A stretch of DNA of 64,000 bases. Source: Kribbella pratensis. GTDB taxonomy: Bacteria > Actinomycetota > Actinomycetes > Propionibacteriales > Kribbellaceae. A model generated the notes under the pieces. It searched no databases and was not told where the DNA came from. It was given only the letters and a program-made list of their open reading frames with translations. The stretch lies in the NCBI RefSeq assembly GCF_004365355.1, contig NZ_SODP01000003.1, positions 806,001-870,000 of the forward strand, read 5' to 3'. Every line of letters starts with the position of its first letter. Position 1 is the stretch's first letter. Positions 47,233 to 56,016 of the stretch are shown here, piece after piece. The position numbers and the translations under genes were made by a program.

Positions 47233-48414
47233 ATGAGGCAGCCGTTCACGGAGACCAGCGGAATCGCCCGGCACTGGGGCTTCGAGGATCTCGCGGCCGA
47301 AGGACCCGTGCAGCGGCTCACGCTGTTCACCGGCGTCCCGGTCTGCCTGATCACCGGGTACGCCGAGACGCGCGAGCTGCTCGCTCATCCGGACGTGGTG
47401 CGCTCCCCGCTCGACGGGCCGCACCGCGACACGATGATGGACGACCTGATCAACCGCACCGAGCGGCACATGCTCGGTGCGAACCCGCCCGACCACACCC
47501 GGCTCCGCAAACTCGTCACGGCCGCGTTCACCCGCCGCCGGATCGACGCGCTGGAGCCGCGGATCCGCGAGATCGCGACCGGCCTGCTCGACGAGATGGC
47601 CGCTGCGGGAGATCGCGTCGATCTGGTCGATGCGTACAGCTACCCGCTGCCGATCACGGTGATCTGCGAGCTGATCGGCATCCCCGCGGTCCGCCGCGAG
47701 GACTTCCGCCAGTGGTCATCGGTGTTCGTGAACGCGACCATGCACACTGCCGAGGAGTACATCGAGGCGACGACGCTGATGCTCGACTTCGTGCACGAGC
47801 TGATCGTGCAGAAGCAGGCTGCGCCGACCGACGACCTGCTGTCCGGCCTGATCGCGGCCCGCGACGGCGGCGACCGGCTGAGCGAGGACGAACTGACCTC
47901 GATGATCTTCCTGCTGCTCGCGGCCGGCCACGAGACCACGGTCAGCCTGATCACGAACGGCGTACACGCCTTGCTCCGGCACCCTGACCAGCTGGAGCTG
48001 TTGAAGGCCGAGCCGGACCGGCTGCCGGCGGCGGTCGAGGAGCTACTCAGGTACGACGGCCCGCTGCAGGCGGCGATCCCGTACATCGCCCAGGCGCCGA
48101 TCGACATCGCCGGGAGCCGGATCGAGGCCGGCGAGGTGATCGTGTTCGCGCTGCTGCCGGCGAACCGCGACCCGCGGAAGGTCGAGCGGCCGGACGAGCT
48201 GGACATCACCCGGCCGGACTCCGCGCACCTGGCCTTCGGGCACGGGATCCACCACTGTCTCGGCGCGCCCCTGGCCCGGCTCGAGGGCCGGATCGCGCTC
48301 GGCCTGCTGTTCGAGCGCTTCCCCGGCCTTCGCCTGGCCGAGCCGGAACGCGACCCGGTCCGCACGCCCGGACTGCTGATGAATGCGATCCGCGAACTGC
48401 CCGTACAGCTCTGA
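47233..48414 (+). CDS. Cytochrome P450 (CYP107-like)
   Basis: The 393-residue P450 has the oxygen-binding I-helix LLAAGHETTVSLI, K-helix VEELLRYDGPL (ExxR), and heme loop FGHGIHHCLGAPLARLEGRI with the ligand Cys at about 342. It has the normal length and a C-terminal end typical of bacterial class I P450s. No ferredoxin is adjacent, so a remote redox partner is needed. Starts 10 bases after the LAL regulator, which suggests shared transcription. Substrate unknown. Confidence 0.92.
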   Translation: MRQPFTETSGIARHWGFEDLAAEGPVQRLTLFTGVPVCLITGYAETRELLAHPDVVRSPLDGPHRDTMMDDLINRTERHMLGANPPDHTRLRKLVTAAFTRRRIDALEPRIREIATGLLDEMAAAGDRVDLVDAYSYPLPITVICELIGIPAVRREDFRQWSSVFVNATMHTAEEYIEATTLMLDFVHELIVQKQAAPTDDLLSGLIAARDGGDRLSEDELTSMIFLLLAAGHETTVSLITNGVHALLRHPDQLELLKAEPDRLPAAVEELLRYDGPLQAAIPYIAQAPIDIAGSRIEAGEVIVFALLPANRDPRKVERPDELDITRPDSAHLAFGHGIHHCLGAPLARLEGRIALGLLFERFPGLRLAEPERDPVRTPGLLMNAIRELPVQL

Positions 48415-48488
48415 ACATCGGGTGAACCGCAGCTGAATCACATCGATGGGATTGCGGCGATGTTGGCAAGGGATGGCATCCTTTCCGG

Positions 48489-49118
48489 GTGACAGAGTTG
48501 ATGGAGGTTGCGCGACACCTGCTCGGCATCGCGATGGCCTCGCACTGGCTGCTGCTCATCCTGTTCATCGCCGCGGCGGTCGACGCGGTGTTCCCGGTAG
48601 TTCCGAGCGAGGGCATGGTCATCACCGCCGGCATGGCCGCGGCCGCCGGCCACCAGAACCTGCTGCTCGTCATCGCGGTCGCGATGGTGGGCTCGGTCAT
48701 CGGTGAGTCCACCTGCTATCTGATGGGCCGTGGTTCCGGTCCCGCGCTGCATCGCTGGATGAAGCGCCAGGAGCGCCGACAGCAGGTCTACGAGCGAGTC
48801 TCGTCCGCTCTGCACTCGCGCGGCGGACTGATCCTGATGACGGTCCGCTACATCCCCGGCGCCCGGATGGTCGCCACGCTGACCGCGGGCGCGACGCGGT
48901 ACTCGTTCAAGAAGTTCATCGTGTTCACGTTCTTCGGCGTCACGATCGCCTACACGTACGTGGCCCTGCTCGGCTACCTGGGCGGTGACGCGTTCGCGCA
49001 CGACCAGTTGAAGGGCCTCGCGTTCAGCCTCGGCCTGGCCGCCACGGTCGGCCTGGTCGTCGAGACGACGCGCCGGATCGTGGTGAAGCGCCGCGCCGTG
49101 AAGATCACGAGCGCTTAA
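48489..49118 (+). CDS. DedA-family membrane protein
   Basis: The 209-residue product has the DedA core: VFPVVPSEGMVITAGMAAA, GSVIGESTCYLMGRGSG, and GGLILMTVRYIPGARMVATLTAGATRY, with the conserved Arg and Gly residues, then C-terminal helices. DedA proteins move polyprenyl phosphate or phospholipids across the membrane and affect proton motive force. It begins at GTG 48489, 75 bases after the P450, with a weak CATCCT box 6 bases before it. Confidence 0.88.
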   Translation: MTELMEVARHLLGIAMASHWLLLILFIAAAVDAVFPVVPSEGMVITAGMAAAAGHQNLLLVIAVAMVGSVIGESTCYLMGRGSGPALHRWMKRQERRQQVYERVSSALHSRGGLILMTVRYIPGARMVATLTAGATRYSFKKFIVFTFFGVTIAYTYVALLGYLGGDAFAHDQLKGLAFSLGLAATVGLVVETTRRIVVKRRAVKITSA

Positions 49119-49193
49119 CGATCCCTGCCCCGGTTTCCCGCCGGGCGCGTGTCCCGGACCAACCTTGAGGGCGTCGTATGCGTCAGTAGAGGC

Positions 49194-50378
49194 GTGGTGA
49201 GGCCTGGGGCGAACCTCGTGGGCGTCGCGCTCGTTGTCGCGGCGGTCCTGGCCGGATGCGCCGACGTACCGCTGGAAGGTGCTCCATCGACCAGTACGTC
49301 GCCCTCGCACAGGCCGAGGCCGAAGCCCACGGCGAGGCCCACGCCGACCGCCAAGCCAACGCCTACACCCAAGCCAACGCCGAGCGGTAGGCCGACCTCG
49401 ACGTTGCCGGCCGCGGCGCCCGTTCTTCGGTCGTTCCCCGCGCGCCTGCCGAACGGCAAGCCGCCACTCTTCGTGGTTGTCTCGTTCGACGGCGCCGGCG
49501 ACCTGGCCCTCTGGGCTCGGTGGCGCGCCGTAGCGAAGCAGGTCAACGCGCGGATGACCTTCTTCCTCTCCGGCCCGTACCTCTACCCGGGAGATCACCG
49601 CGCCGACTACAGGCCGCCGTACCACCAGCCCGGAGCCTCGGAGATCGGCTGGGGCGACGCCGCCAACGTGCTCGCTCGTACGAAGGTACTGCGGGAGGCG
49701 ATCGCCGAGGGCCACGAGATCGGCACCCACGCGAACGGTCACTTCTGCGGCAAGAACGGCATCGGCCGCTGGACCACCGCGCAGTGGACCGCCGAGCTGA
49801 GCGCGTTCGATCGGATGGTGCGGACAGGGCCCACGCTGGCAGCAGGAAAGACCGTGGCACCGCCGTTCGACCCATCGACGATCAAAGGCATGCGGACACC
49901 CTGCCTGGAGGGCAACCGGCCGGCGTACCGGCAGGCGATGGTCCAGCGCGGCATGTTGTACGACGCCTCCGCGCCCGGCTACATCTCTTGGCCGAAGAAG
50001 CAGAACGGCCTGTGGGACTTCCCGCTCGAGTCGGTGACCCTGGCCGGCACCAGTAAGAAGACTCTGACGATGGACTACAACCTGTGGTTCGCGCAGACCC
50101 AGGCGCGCAAGGCTCCGCTCGCCCAGGCGCCCACGCTGAAAGCACAGGTGCTGGCGACGTACCAGCAGGCGCTGGCGAAGTCCCGAGCGAGCGGCAACCC
50201 GCCATTGTTCCTCGGCAACCACTTCAACCGCTGGAACAACAGCGTGTACTCCGATGCCTTGACCGACTTCGTCAAACAGACGTGCACGCAGCCCGACGTA
50301 CGGTGCGTGTCCAACATGGAGCTGGCGAGCTGGCTGGCGAAGTACGGCGTACCGAGCAACCAGACCCGGCCGTCATAA
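49194..50378 (+). CDS. Polysaccharide-deacetylase-like lipoprotein
   Basis: From GTG 49194 or 49197 the product has a lipoprotein signal (LVGVALVVAAVLAGC, lipobox LAGC), a Pro/Thr/Lys repeat spacer (RPTPTAKPTPTPKPTPSG) and a domain resembling NodB: VVVSFDGAGDLALW, EGHEIGTHANGHFCG (the H-x3-H motif), and LFLGNHFNRWNNSVY. The first motif has FDGAGD in place of FDDGP, so the second catalytic Asp is shifted or lost. It may have altered or no deacetylase activity. It is unrelated in detail to the enzyme at 23826. The 3' end overlaps the convergent gene by 6 bases. Confidence 0.75.
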   Translation: MVRPGANLVGVALVVAAVLAGCADVPLEGAPSTSTSPSHRPRPKPTARPTPTAKPTPTPKPTPSGRPTSTLPAAAPVLRSFPARLPNGKPPLFVVVSFDGAGDLALWARWRAVAKQVNARMTFFLSGPYLYPGDHRADYRPPYHQPGASEIGWGDAANVLARTKVLREAIAEGHEIGTHANGHFCGKNGIGRWTTAQWTAELSAFDRMVRTGPTLAAGKTVAPPFDPSTIKGMRTPCLEGNRPAYRQAMVQRGMLYDASAPGYISWPKKQNGLWDFPLESVTLAGTSKKTLTMDYNLWFAQTQARKAPLAQAPTLKAQVLATYQQALAKSRASGNPPLFLGNHFNRWNNSVYSDALTDFVKQTCTQPDVRCVSNMELASWLAKYGVPSNQTRPS

Positions 50379-51197
50379 CTTCAGGTAGCCGTAGGCGCTC
50401 TGCCAGGTGCCGCCGTCCTTGATGCGGCCGACGACGAGCCGCTGCAGGCGGGTGTCCTGCGGGAGCTCGTCGAGGTGGTCGGTGCCGTGGGTGCGGAAGG
50501 TGAAGAAGATCGCGCTGTCCTGGCTGTCGTTCGGCGTCCCGTACGGCGTGAAGCGGCGGCCGAACTTCACGATGTTCGAGTCCTGCGGCAGGTTGTCAAG
50601 CAGGTACGGGTCGAGCAACCAGGACCACAGGTTCGCAGTCTTGACCGGGTACTCCGGGAAGTACTGCGGGAAGAACTCACGCGCCTGCTGGAGACTGTCG
50701 TCGACCAGCTCCGGGGTCAGTGGGCCGGTCTCCGGGATGTGTACGCCGATGATCCACTCACCGGTCTCGGTGCCTGGGACGGGCTGGTCGGCCGTGACCT
50801 GGAACAGCATGTACTGCAGCCGTCCCAGCGTGTAGAGGTTGCCGACCCAGAAGTTCGTCAGCCACCAATGCGTCTCCAGGCTGTACTCGCCGTGGGTACG
50901 GCGGCTGACCTTGAGCTGTTGTCCGAGGTCGGCCAGCGAGGCCCAGCTGATGTCGTCGGGGATGCCGCGGCCGGAGTGGTACGCGCGGATGTCCGGCACG
51001 GTGTCCAGGAACGCCTGGACCGAGTTCCGCGGGTCCTCCGGCATCCGGAACTCGGGCTCACTCCCGAGCTTCCCGATCGCGGCCCGGATCTGGTCGGCCA
51101 GGTCCTTCACCACCGCCGCATCCGGCGTGAACGCCTCGGCCGCCTCCCGGTCGGCATCGGCGAAACCCAGCAGGCGGTACTCCTCGGCAGTCGTCAC
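50373..51197 (-). CDS. GNAT-like acyltransferase-domain protein (DUF5596 type)
   Basis: The 274-residue product has the pattern WLTNFWVGNLYTLGRLQYMLF and EWIIGVHIPETGPLTPELVDDSLQQAREFF, which fits the actinobacterial acyltransferase family with an N-terminal helical domain and a C-terminal GNAT-like fold. The C-terminus has a charged FGRRFTPYGTPNDSQDSAIFF stretch. Enzymatic activity is unknown. Convergent with the deacetylase-like lipoprotein (6-base overlap). Confidence 0.72.
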   Translation of the reverse strand: MTTAEEYRLLGFADADREAAEAFTPDAAVVKDLADQIRAAIGKLGSEPEFRMPEDPRNSVQAFLDTVPDIRAYHSGRGIPDDISWASLADLGQQLKVSRRTHGEYSLETHWWLTNFWVGNLYTLGRLQYMLFQVTADQPVPGTETGEWIIGVHIPETGPLTPELVDDSLQQAREFFPQYFPEYPVKTANLWSWLLDPYLLDNLPQDSNIVKFGRRFTPYGTPNDSQDSAIFFTFRTHGTDHLDELPQDTRLQRLVVGRIKDGGTWQSAYGYLKL

Positions 51198-51314
51198 TTC
51201 TCAACGGTAACCGATGTAAACGGGCCAGAGACTTACGCGTCGCGTCGTGAGCAGGAGGGGCGCGCGGGCGGCGCGTGATGTCGTGCGCGGTCCGTCGGTG
51301 CGAGACGGTGGGGT

Positions 51315-52148
51315 ATGGCGTACGAGCGGTTCTCTCCGGCTGGGTACCTGCGTGAGGTGATCGACCATGTGTGGCTGGTCGACTCCGGGGTGTTGCCGGA
51401 GGTTCGTCGGGAGATTCTGATTCCCAATGGGCGGGCCGGTCTGGCGGTTGCGTTAGGTGATGCGGGGACTCGGCATGATCCGGTGAGTGGGGCCGAGTGG
51501 CCGAACGCGGCGTCGGTGTTCGGCATCATGACCCGGCCGCAGGTGATCGGCCAGGTTGGTGTGTCGAGTTATGCCGGCGTCGAGTTCACGCCCTGGGGGC
51601 TTGCCGCGCTGGGTCTGCCCGCTCTCGTTGACGAGGTGCGGCAGCTCGCGGACTGGGTCGGGCGGGAGACCACTGCTGGGCTGGTGGCGGAGTTGCGATC
51701 GGAGCCGTTCGGCCAGGCACGGGCTGACCGGTTGGCGGGCTTCCTCGCCGCGAGGATGACGACCGCGGCCGCTCCGCCGATCGTCGCCGAGGCGGTACGG
51801 GCGATCGACGAGTTACGCGGCCAGGTCGCCGTCGCCGACGTCGTACGCCGGTGCGCGACGTCGTACAGCACCTTGTACCGGGTGTTCCGGCAGAACGTCG
51901 GAATCGGGCCGAAGCAGTACGCCGAGATCATCCGGTACTACCACTTCGTCGGCGGGCTGCTCGGTGGTCCCGCGGATGCGGCCGCGACGTTGTCGGCGCT
52001 GCACGGGTACTACGACCAGGCGCACGCGGCACGTGATTTCAAGCGGTACACCGGCGTGAGCGCGACGTCGTTCCTCGCCGTACAGAACGGGATCGCCGCG
52101 TTGATGCACGGAAGATCTGTCCAAGACGCGGCCGATCCCGATGCGTGA
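51315..52148 (+). CDS. AraC-family transcriptional regulator
   Basis: The 277-residue product has an N-terminal sensing region (DHVWLVDSGVLPEVRREILIPNGRAGL, as in the DUF6597 group of AraC regulators) and a C-terminal AraC DNA-binding domain (VADVVRRCATSYSTLYRVFRQ, GGLLGGPADAAATLSAL, YDQAHAARDFKRYTGV). It is followed by a VOC protein that overlaps it by four bases, so the pair is probably a unit. Confidence 0.87.
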   Translation: MAYERFSPAGYLREVIDHVWLVDSGVLPEVRREILIPNGRAGLAVALGDAGTRHDPVSGAEWPNAASVFGIMTRPQVIGQVGVSSYAGVEFTPWGLAALGLPALVDEVRQLADWVGRETTAGLVAELRSEPFGQARADRLAGFLAARMTTAAAPPIVAEAVRAIDELRGQVAVADVVRRCATSYSTLYRVFRQNVGIGPKQYAEIIRYYHFVGGLLGGPADAAATLSALHGYYDQAHAARDFKRYTGVSATSFLAVQNGIAALMHGRSVQDAADPDA

Positions 52149-52525
52149 GGATCGCAGGCATGGGACGCATAGTGCATGTCGAGATCGTTGCCGAGGACCA
52201 CAATCGGGCCGCGGAGTTCTACAGCAAGGTGTTCGGCTGGCAGGTGACACCGGCGCCGATGCCGGACGGCTACCTGCTCGCGGAGACCGGGCCCGGGGAG
52301 GGAATCGACGGCGCGATCATGAGCCGCCGGTACCAATCGCAGCCGACGATCGCGTGGATCGAGGTCGACGATCTCGAGGCGACACTCGAGGCCGCCCGCG
52401 GCGCTGGCGGCGCGCCCGCGGGTGAGATCCAGGAGCTACCCGGCATCGGCCGCCTCAGCTACCTCCGGGACAGCGAAGGAGTGCTGATCGGCCTCCGCCA
52501 AAGCTCTTCCGCCACCCCCAGGTAG
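52145..52525 (+). CDS. VOC-family (glyoxalase-fold) protein
   Basis: The 126-residue (or 121-residue from ATG 52160) product has the paired beta-alpha-beta-beta-beta fold: GRIVHVEIVAEDHNRAAEFY and WIEVDDLEATLEAARGAGG, with metal-ligand positions His and Glu. GTG 52145 overlaps the AraC stop (GTGA). Function (antibiotic binding, glyoxalase or dioxygenase) is not determinable. Confidence 0.85.
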   Translation: MRIAGMGRIVHVEIVAEDHNRAAEFYSKVFGWQVTPAPMPDGYLLAETGPGEGIDGAIMSRRYQSQPTIAWIEVDDLEATLEAARGAGGAPAGEIQELPGIGRLSYLRDSEGVLIGLRQSSSATPR

Positions 52526-52575
52526 AGACGGCGGTGCTTTCGTTCGATCGGGTGTGCGAGGCCATCGGTCCGTGC

Positions 52576-52581
52576 TAAATT
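52576..52581 (+). promoter_or_regulatory. -10 box of the structured leader and second VOC gene
   Basis: TAAATT lies 101 bases before ATG 52683, implying a leader of roughly 95 bases, in contrast to the leaderless genes around it. Confidence 0.45.
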
Positions 52582-52590
52582 CATCCGAAA

Positions 52591-52682
52591 GCGCGAGGGC
52601 TGGTCTCCAGTCCGGGGCGCAGCGGCGTACGACGCCGAAAGGGCAAGGCCCACCACTCCAGCTCAACCCTGGGAGGGTCGCT
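52591..52682 (+). ncRNA. Structured 5' leader, candidate switching RNA
   Basis: Stems visible: a long-range helix GGGCTGG (52597-52603) / CCAGCTC (52658-52664); hairpin CGGCGT-ACG-ACGCCG (52623-52637); small hairpin GGG/CCC (52641-52651); and CTCCAG (52656-52661) with CTGGGAG (52669-52675), which covers the GGGAGGG ribosome site (52671-52677). The long-range helix and the ribosome-site hairpin share 52658-52661, and CTGG/CCAG at 52600-52610 offers a third alternative. This is the logic of a translational riboswitch, but no known class was recognised. Confidence 0.45.
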
Positions 52683-53309
52683 ATGCCCACACTCGAAACG
52701 TACAAGAAGCAAGCCAAGCAACTCCAGCGCTGGCAGCGCGACGGCAACCACTCGGTCGGTGGCCGGATCCGCCAGCTGCCGCGATACCGCGATGTGACGG
52801 ATCCCGAACTGCTCGCGCTGAACTTCAAGCTTGCGGAGGCGCAGGAGATCATTGCGCTAGAGGCGGGCTACGAGAGTTGGGCCGCGCTGAGGGCGGCCGT
52901 CGAGGATGCCTCGCCGCGACCACCAGAGGCTCCGAAGCCCGCCCTGCTCGACGCCGCGCGGCCGGTCCTGTTCGTTCGCGATGTCCGGGCGGCCGCCGAG
53001 TTCTATCGCGATCGCCTCGGATTCGGTGTCGACTTTCTGCACGGGCACCCGCCGTTCTACGGCTCGGTGTCGCGCGACGACGCGACCTTGCACTTGCGGC
53101 TCGTGCATGAGCCGGTGCTCGTTGCAGACGCCGCGCGCGAGGAAGGGCTCATCATGGCCTTCATAGAAACTCGAAACGTCAAGGAGTTGTACGCCGAGTA
53201 TCTCGCGGCAGGCGTGGAGCCGGCCCAGAAGCTCACCAAACAAGCCTGGGGCGGCACGGACTTCATCGTGCGCGACCTGGACGGCAACACAGTCGCCTTC
53301 GTCGGCTGA
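52683..53309 (+). CDS. Glyoxalase-superfamily protein with N-terminal helical domain
   Basis: The 208-residue product has an N-terminal helical segment of about 75 residues (TYKKQAKQLQRWQRDGNHSV, FKLAEAQEIIALEAGYESWA) found in some VOC proteins, then a bleomycin-resistance-like VOC domain (RPVLFVRDVRAAAEFYRDRL, FIETRNVKELYAEYLAAG, FIVRDLDGNTVAFVG). Good ribosome site GGGAGGG. The preceding leader may control it. Function unknown. Confidence 0.83.
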   Translation: MPTLETYKKQAKQLQRWQRDGNHSVGGRIRQLPRYRDVTDPELLALNFKLAEAQEIIALEAGYESWAALRAAVEDASPRPPEAPKPALLDAARPVLFVRDVRAAAEFYRDRLGFGVDFLHGHPPFYGSVSRDDATLHLRLVHEPVLVADAAREEGLIMAFIETRNVKELYAEYLAAGVEPAQKLTKQAWGGTDFIVRDLDGNTVAFVG

Positions 53310-53336
53310 GCTTTCCTCTTCGTTGAATTCGGTCGG

Positions 53337-53918
53337 TCAGCGGCGTACCTGGTAGCGCAGGTGAAGCACTCGGTTGCCTTGGATCAGCTCGGCCGGATCG
53401 TCCAACAGGTGTTGCGCGGCGACCGAGCCGAAGTAGCGCTTGCCGGAACCGAACACCACGGGGACGACGTCCATGCGCACCTCGTCGACCAGGCCCGCGG
53501 CAAGGGCCTGGGCGCCGACGTCGCCGGCGGCGACCTCGACGACGCGGTCACCGGCAAGCTCCTGCGCCTTGGCCACGGCAGCCTCGACGCCCTCGACGAA
53601 GTGGAACGGAGCCCGGGGGTCCCAGCCCTCGGGCTCCGGCCGGTGCGTCACGACGACCACGTGGTCGATCCCGCTCGGAGGTTTCCCGTCCCAGCCGTCG
53701 GTCAGGTCGAAGACGCGGCGGCCGACGACGGTCACCCCGATCTGGTCCCAGTACGGCCGGGTGTAGTCGTACGACGTCTGTGACACCTTCAGCACGCCGC
53801 TGTCGTCCAACGGGACGTCACCGCTGGTCAGCCAGTCGAACAGCGGTCCGGGCTGGTCGTTCTCGTCCGCGACGAAGCCGTCCACCGACACCGAGCTGTA
53901 CATGACCACCTTGCCCAC
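53337..53918 (-). CDS. Dihydrofolate reductase-family (RibD C-terminal) protein
   Basis: The 193-residue product reads VVMYSSVSVDGFVADENDQPG, VVGRRVFDLTDGWDGKP, VEVAAGDVGAQALAAGLVDEV, the RibD_C fold that binds NADPH. Stand-alone members are mostly of unknown reductase activity. GTG 53918 has a GAGGAGGG ribosome site. Convergent with the VOC gene, 27 bases apart. Confidence 0.87.
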   Translation of the reverse strand: MGKVVMYSSVSVDGFVADENDQPGPLFDWLTSGDVPLDDSGVLKVSQTSYDYTRPYWDQIGVTVVGRRVFDLTDGWDGKPPSGIDHVVVVTHRPEPEGWDPRAPFHFVEGVEAAVAKAQELAGDRVVEVAAGDVGAQALAAGLVDEVRMDVVPVVFGSGKRYFGSVAAQHLLDDPAELIQGNRVLHLRYQVRR

Positions 53919-53984
53919 TGGGCCCTCCTCTGCTTTTGGGTGGCCTCAAATTAGCGTGTCGTGAGCTGTCGGTCTTGTAAGAAA

Positions 53985-54830
53985 TCAATCGGCCGGCAGC
54001 GACCAACCGTCCAGCACGCTGCCGGGATGTTCGCGCAGGAACCGCTGCCGGACTTCGATGTACCGGGTCGGCGTGAGCCCGGTGAACTCCCGGAACTCAT
54101 GGCCGAAGTGGGCCTGGTCGAAGTAGCCTGCGCGAGCGGTGACGTCGCCCCAGTCGATCGGTTCGGCGGGGTCGATCGCAAGCATGGTCGAGGCAAAGCG
54201 TTGGGAGCGGGCCAGCCGTTTCGGCGTGACGCCGATGAGCGCCTTGAACTGCTGTGCCAGATGAGTGTTGCTGACACCGGCTGCCGCGCTCAGATCGCCG
54301 ACCGGCACCGCACCGCTGGTAGCCGTGATGACGCTGCTCGTGCGGCGGACCAGCCCCAGGCCGGCGGTCTCGCGCAGCCGTCGCATCAGCTCCTCTTCGA
54401 ACAGCGTCAGCATCTCGTGCGGTCCGTCCGCCGTGGCCAGCCGGTCTCGCAGCCCAGCAACGGCGGCCCGGCCCCACACCTGCTCTACCGTCACCGGCCG
54501 GTCACACAGCTCGGCCGCGGGCATCGGCAGGAACGGCGCCAGCCCCCACGGCTTGGCGTGCACGCCGACGGACCGGGTCCGCAGTGGGTAGCCGAACTCC
54601 CACGCGCGGGTGGGCACGGTGACCACGCAGCCGTCGGCGTACTCGGCCGTCTCGATGCCGGCGCCGGCGCGAATGCGGAACGGCGCCCCGAGGTTGACGA
54701 TGAGCAGCGCCGCCGGCGCCGGCGGCAGCATCAACCGGGCGTACGGCGGCGCACCCTCCAGGTAGTAGAGGTCGTCGATCAGCCCGTCCAGCGGCGGCCG
54801 CGGCACTCTGGACACATACTCCACGCCCAC
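53985..54830 (-). CDS. AraC-family transcriptional regulator
   Basis: The product of about 281 residues has an N-terminal sensing region (DDLYYLEGAPPYARLMLPPA, SVGVHAKPWGLAPFLPMPA) and a C-terminal AraC domain (VGDLSAAAGVSNTHLAQQFKALIGVTP, AGYFDQAHFGHEFREFTGLTP). The start is uncertain; GTG 54830 is 11 bases after a GGGAGG site, and GTG 54860 is also in frame. It is not clearly tied to a neighbour: the downstream reductase is 66 bases away on the same strand. Confidence 0.82.
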   Translation of the reverse strand: MGVEYVSRVPRPPLDGLIDDLYYLEGAPPYARLMLPPAPAALLIVNLGAPFRIRAGAGIETAEYADGCVVTVPTRAWEFGYPLRTRSVGVHAKPWGLAPFLPMPAAELCDRPVTVEQVWGRAAVAGLRDRLATADGPHEMLTLFEEELMRRLRETAGLGLVRRTSSVITATSGAVPVGDLSAAAGVSNTHLAQQFKALIGVTPKRLARSQRFASTMLAIDPAEPIDWGDVTARAGYFDQAHFGHEFREFTGLTPTRYIEVRQRFLREHPGSVLDGWSLPAD

Positions 54831-54890
54831 AGCATCGCCGACCTCCCGCCCGCATCGCACGCCGGGACGCTGGTTTTGCTGAAGATCGTG

Positions 54891-55940
54891 TCAGCGTTCT
54901 TCCGCGAGGCCGAGGTAGAGGATCTTCGGGTCGGAGGGGTTGAAGGCCAGGGACGGGATGCCGTCGTGGCGGTTGTGGTGTTTGGTGAGTTCGCCGGTGG
55001 ACGGACGGAAGCGGTAGAGGTCGGCGCCGAAGTTGGCGAAGGACGTGCCGTAGCTGAAGTAGATGAGGTCCGGGTCAACCGGCGACGCCCACATCTTGTT
55101 GCCGTTGATCAGATCGGCCCGGCTCTGGTCCAGGACCTCGCGGAACTTCAGTCCGCCATCGGTCGATTCCCAGATGAACCGCGTCGCTCGGTCCCCGTCA
55201 TATCCCTCCATCCAGACCTTCGACGGATCCGCCGGCGAGATCGTCAGACTGAACGCATTCACCTGCTCCAGCGCGCGCGGCCGGCTCCAGCTGCGCCCGC
55301 CGGCGTACGTGACATAGACGCCGTCGGACATCACGCCGATGACGATGTGGTCCGGGTTCCGCGGGTCCACGACAGCGTCGTACACGAAGAGATCGCGAGC
55401 AGGCAGTACGCCGGTGCGCTGCCACGTCACGCCGTCGTCCGACGAGTCGTACAGCTGGCCGTCGCCGGCAACGACGCGCAGCCGACCGGCCCGTGCGTCC
55501 AGCGCAGCCAGACCGCCTCCGTCGACCGGTCCGAGCACGGTGCTGACCTTCGACCCGTGCACGCGATGGATCGGCTGGTCGTTGACGCTGTAGATGTACG
55601 CCGAGTCGCCCGGCCCGGGCTGTACGTCGTACGTGCTGAGGTCGTCGGGGGCCTTGTCGAGCAGCTGCCAGCTGCAGCCGGCGTCGCTGGAGCGCTGGAT
55701 GGACTTCTGGCCGATGGTGATCAGCGTGTTCGGCTCTTCGAGGGTGGCGACCTTCGCGTACGTGACGGCGCGCAGCTTGCCGGTGGTCGGCGCGAGGGTC
55801 TCGCCGTCGGACTGGGTGATCGTCACGGAGCCGTCGCCGTACACGGTGTCGCAGTGCGGAGCGTTCCAGAACCAGCCGGGGTCCGCCTGGGACGGGACGA
55901 GTGCAAGCAGGACGGTGAGAGCACTACCTAGGGCGGTCAT
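54891..55940 (-). CDS. Secreted BNR/sialidase-like beta-propeller protein
   Basis: The 349-residue product has a signal peptide (LGSALTVLLALVPSQA) and repeated Asp-box-like units: RSSDAGCSWQLL, YDSSDDGVTWQRT, VTYAGGRSWSRP, WESTDGGLKFRE, the S-x-D-x-G-x-T-W pattern of BNR repeats. This is a photosystem-assembly/sialidase-like propeller; no catalytic sialidase residues (FRIP arginines) are seen, so a binding role is likelier. Ends GLAEER close to the AraC gene. Confidence 0.82.
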   Translation of the reverse strand: MTALGSALTVLLALVPSQADPGWFWNAPHCDTVYGDGSVTITQSDGETLAPTTGKLRAVTYAKVATLEEPNTLITIGQKSIQRSSDAGCSWQLLDKAPDDLSTYDVQPGPGDSAYIYSVNDQPIHRVHGSKVSTVLGPVDGGGLAALDARAGRLRVVAGDGQLYDSSDDGVTWQRTGVLPARDLFVYDAVVDPRNPDHIVIGVMSDGVYVTYAGGRSWSRPRALEQVNAFSLTISPADPSKVWMEGYDGDRATRFIWESTDGGLKFREVLDQSRADLINGNKMWASPVDPDLIYFSYGTSFANFGADLYRFRPSTGELTKHHNRHDGIPSLAFNPSDPKILYLGLAEER

Positions 55941-56016
55941 GCCTTAGATTGAAGGCGTTTCCAGGCATGCCGGACCAGCGCTTGTCCTGGCGGACAAGCG
56001 TCATGACGGGAACAAG

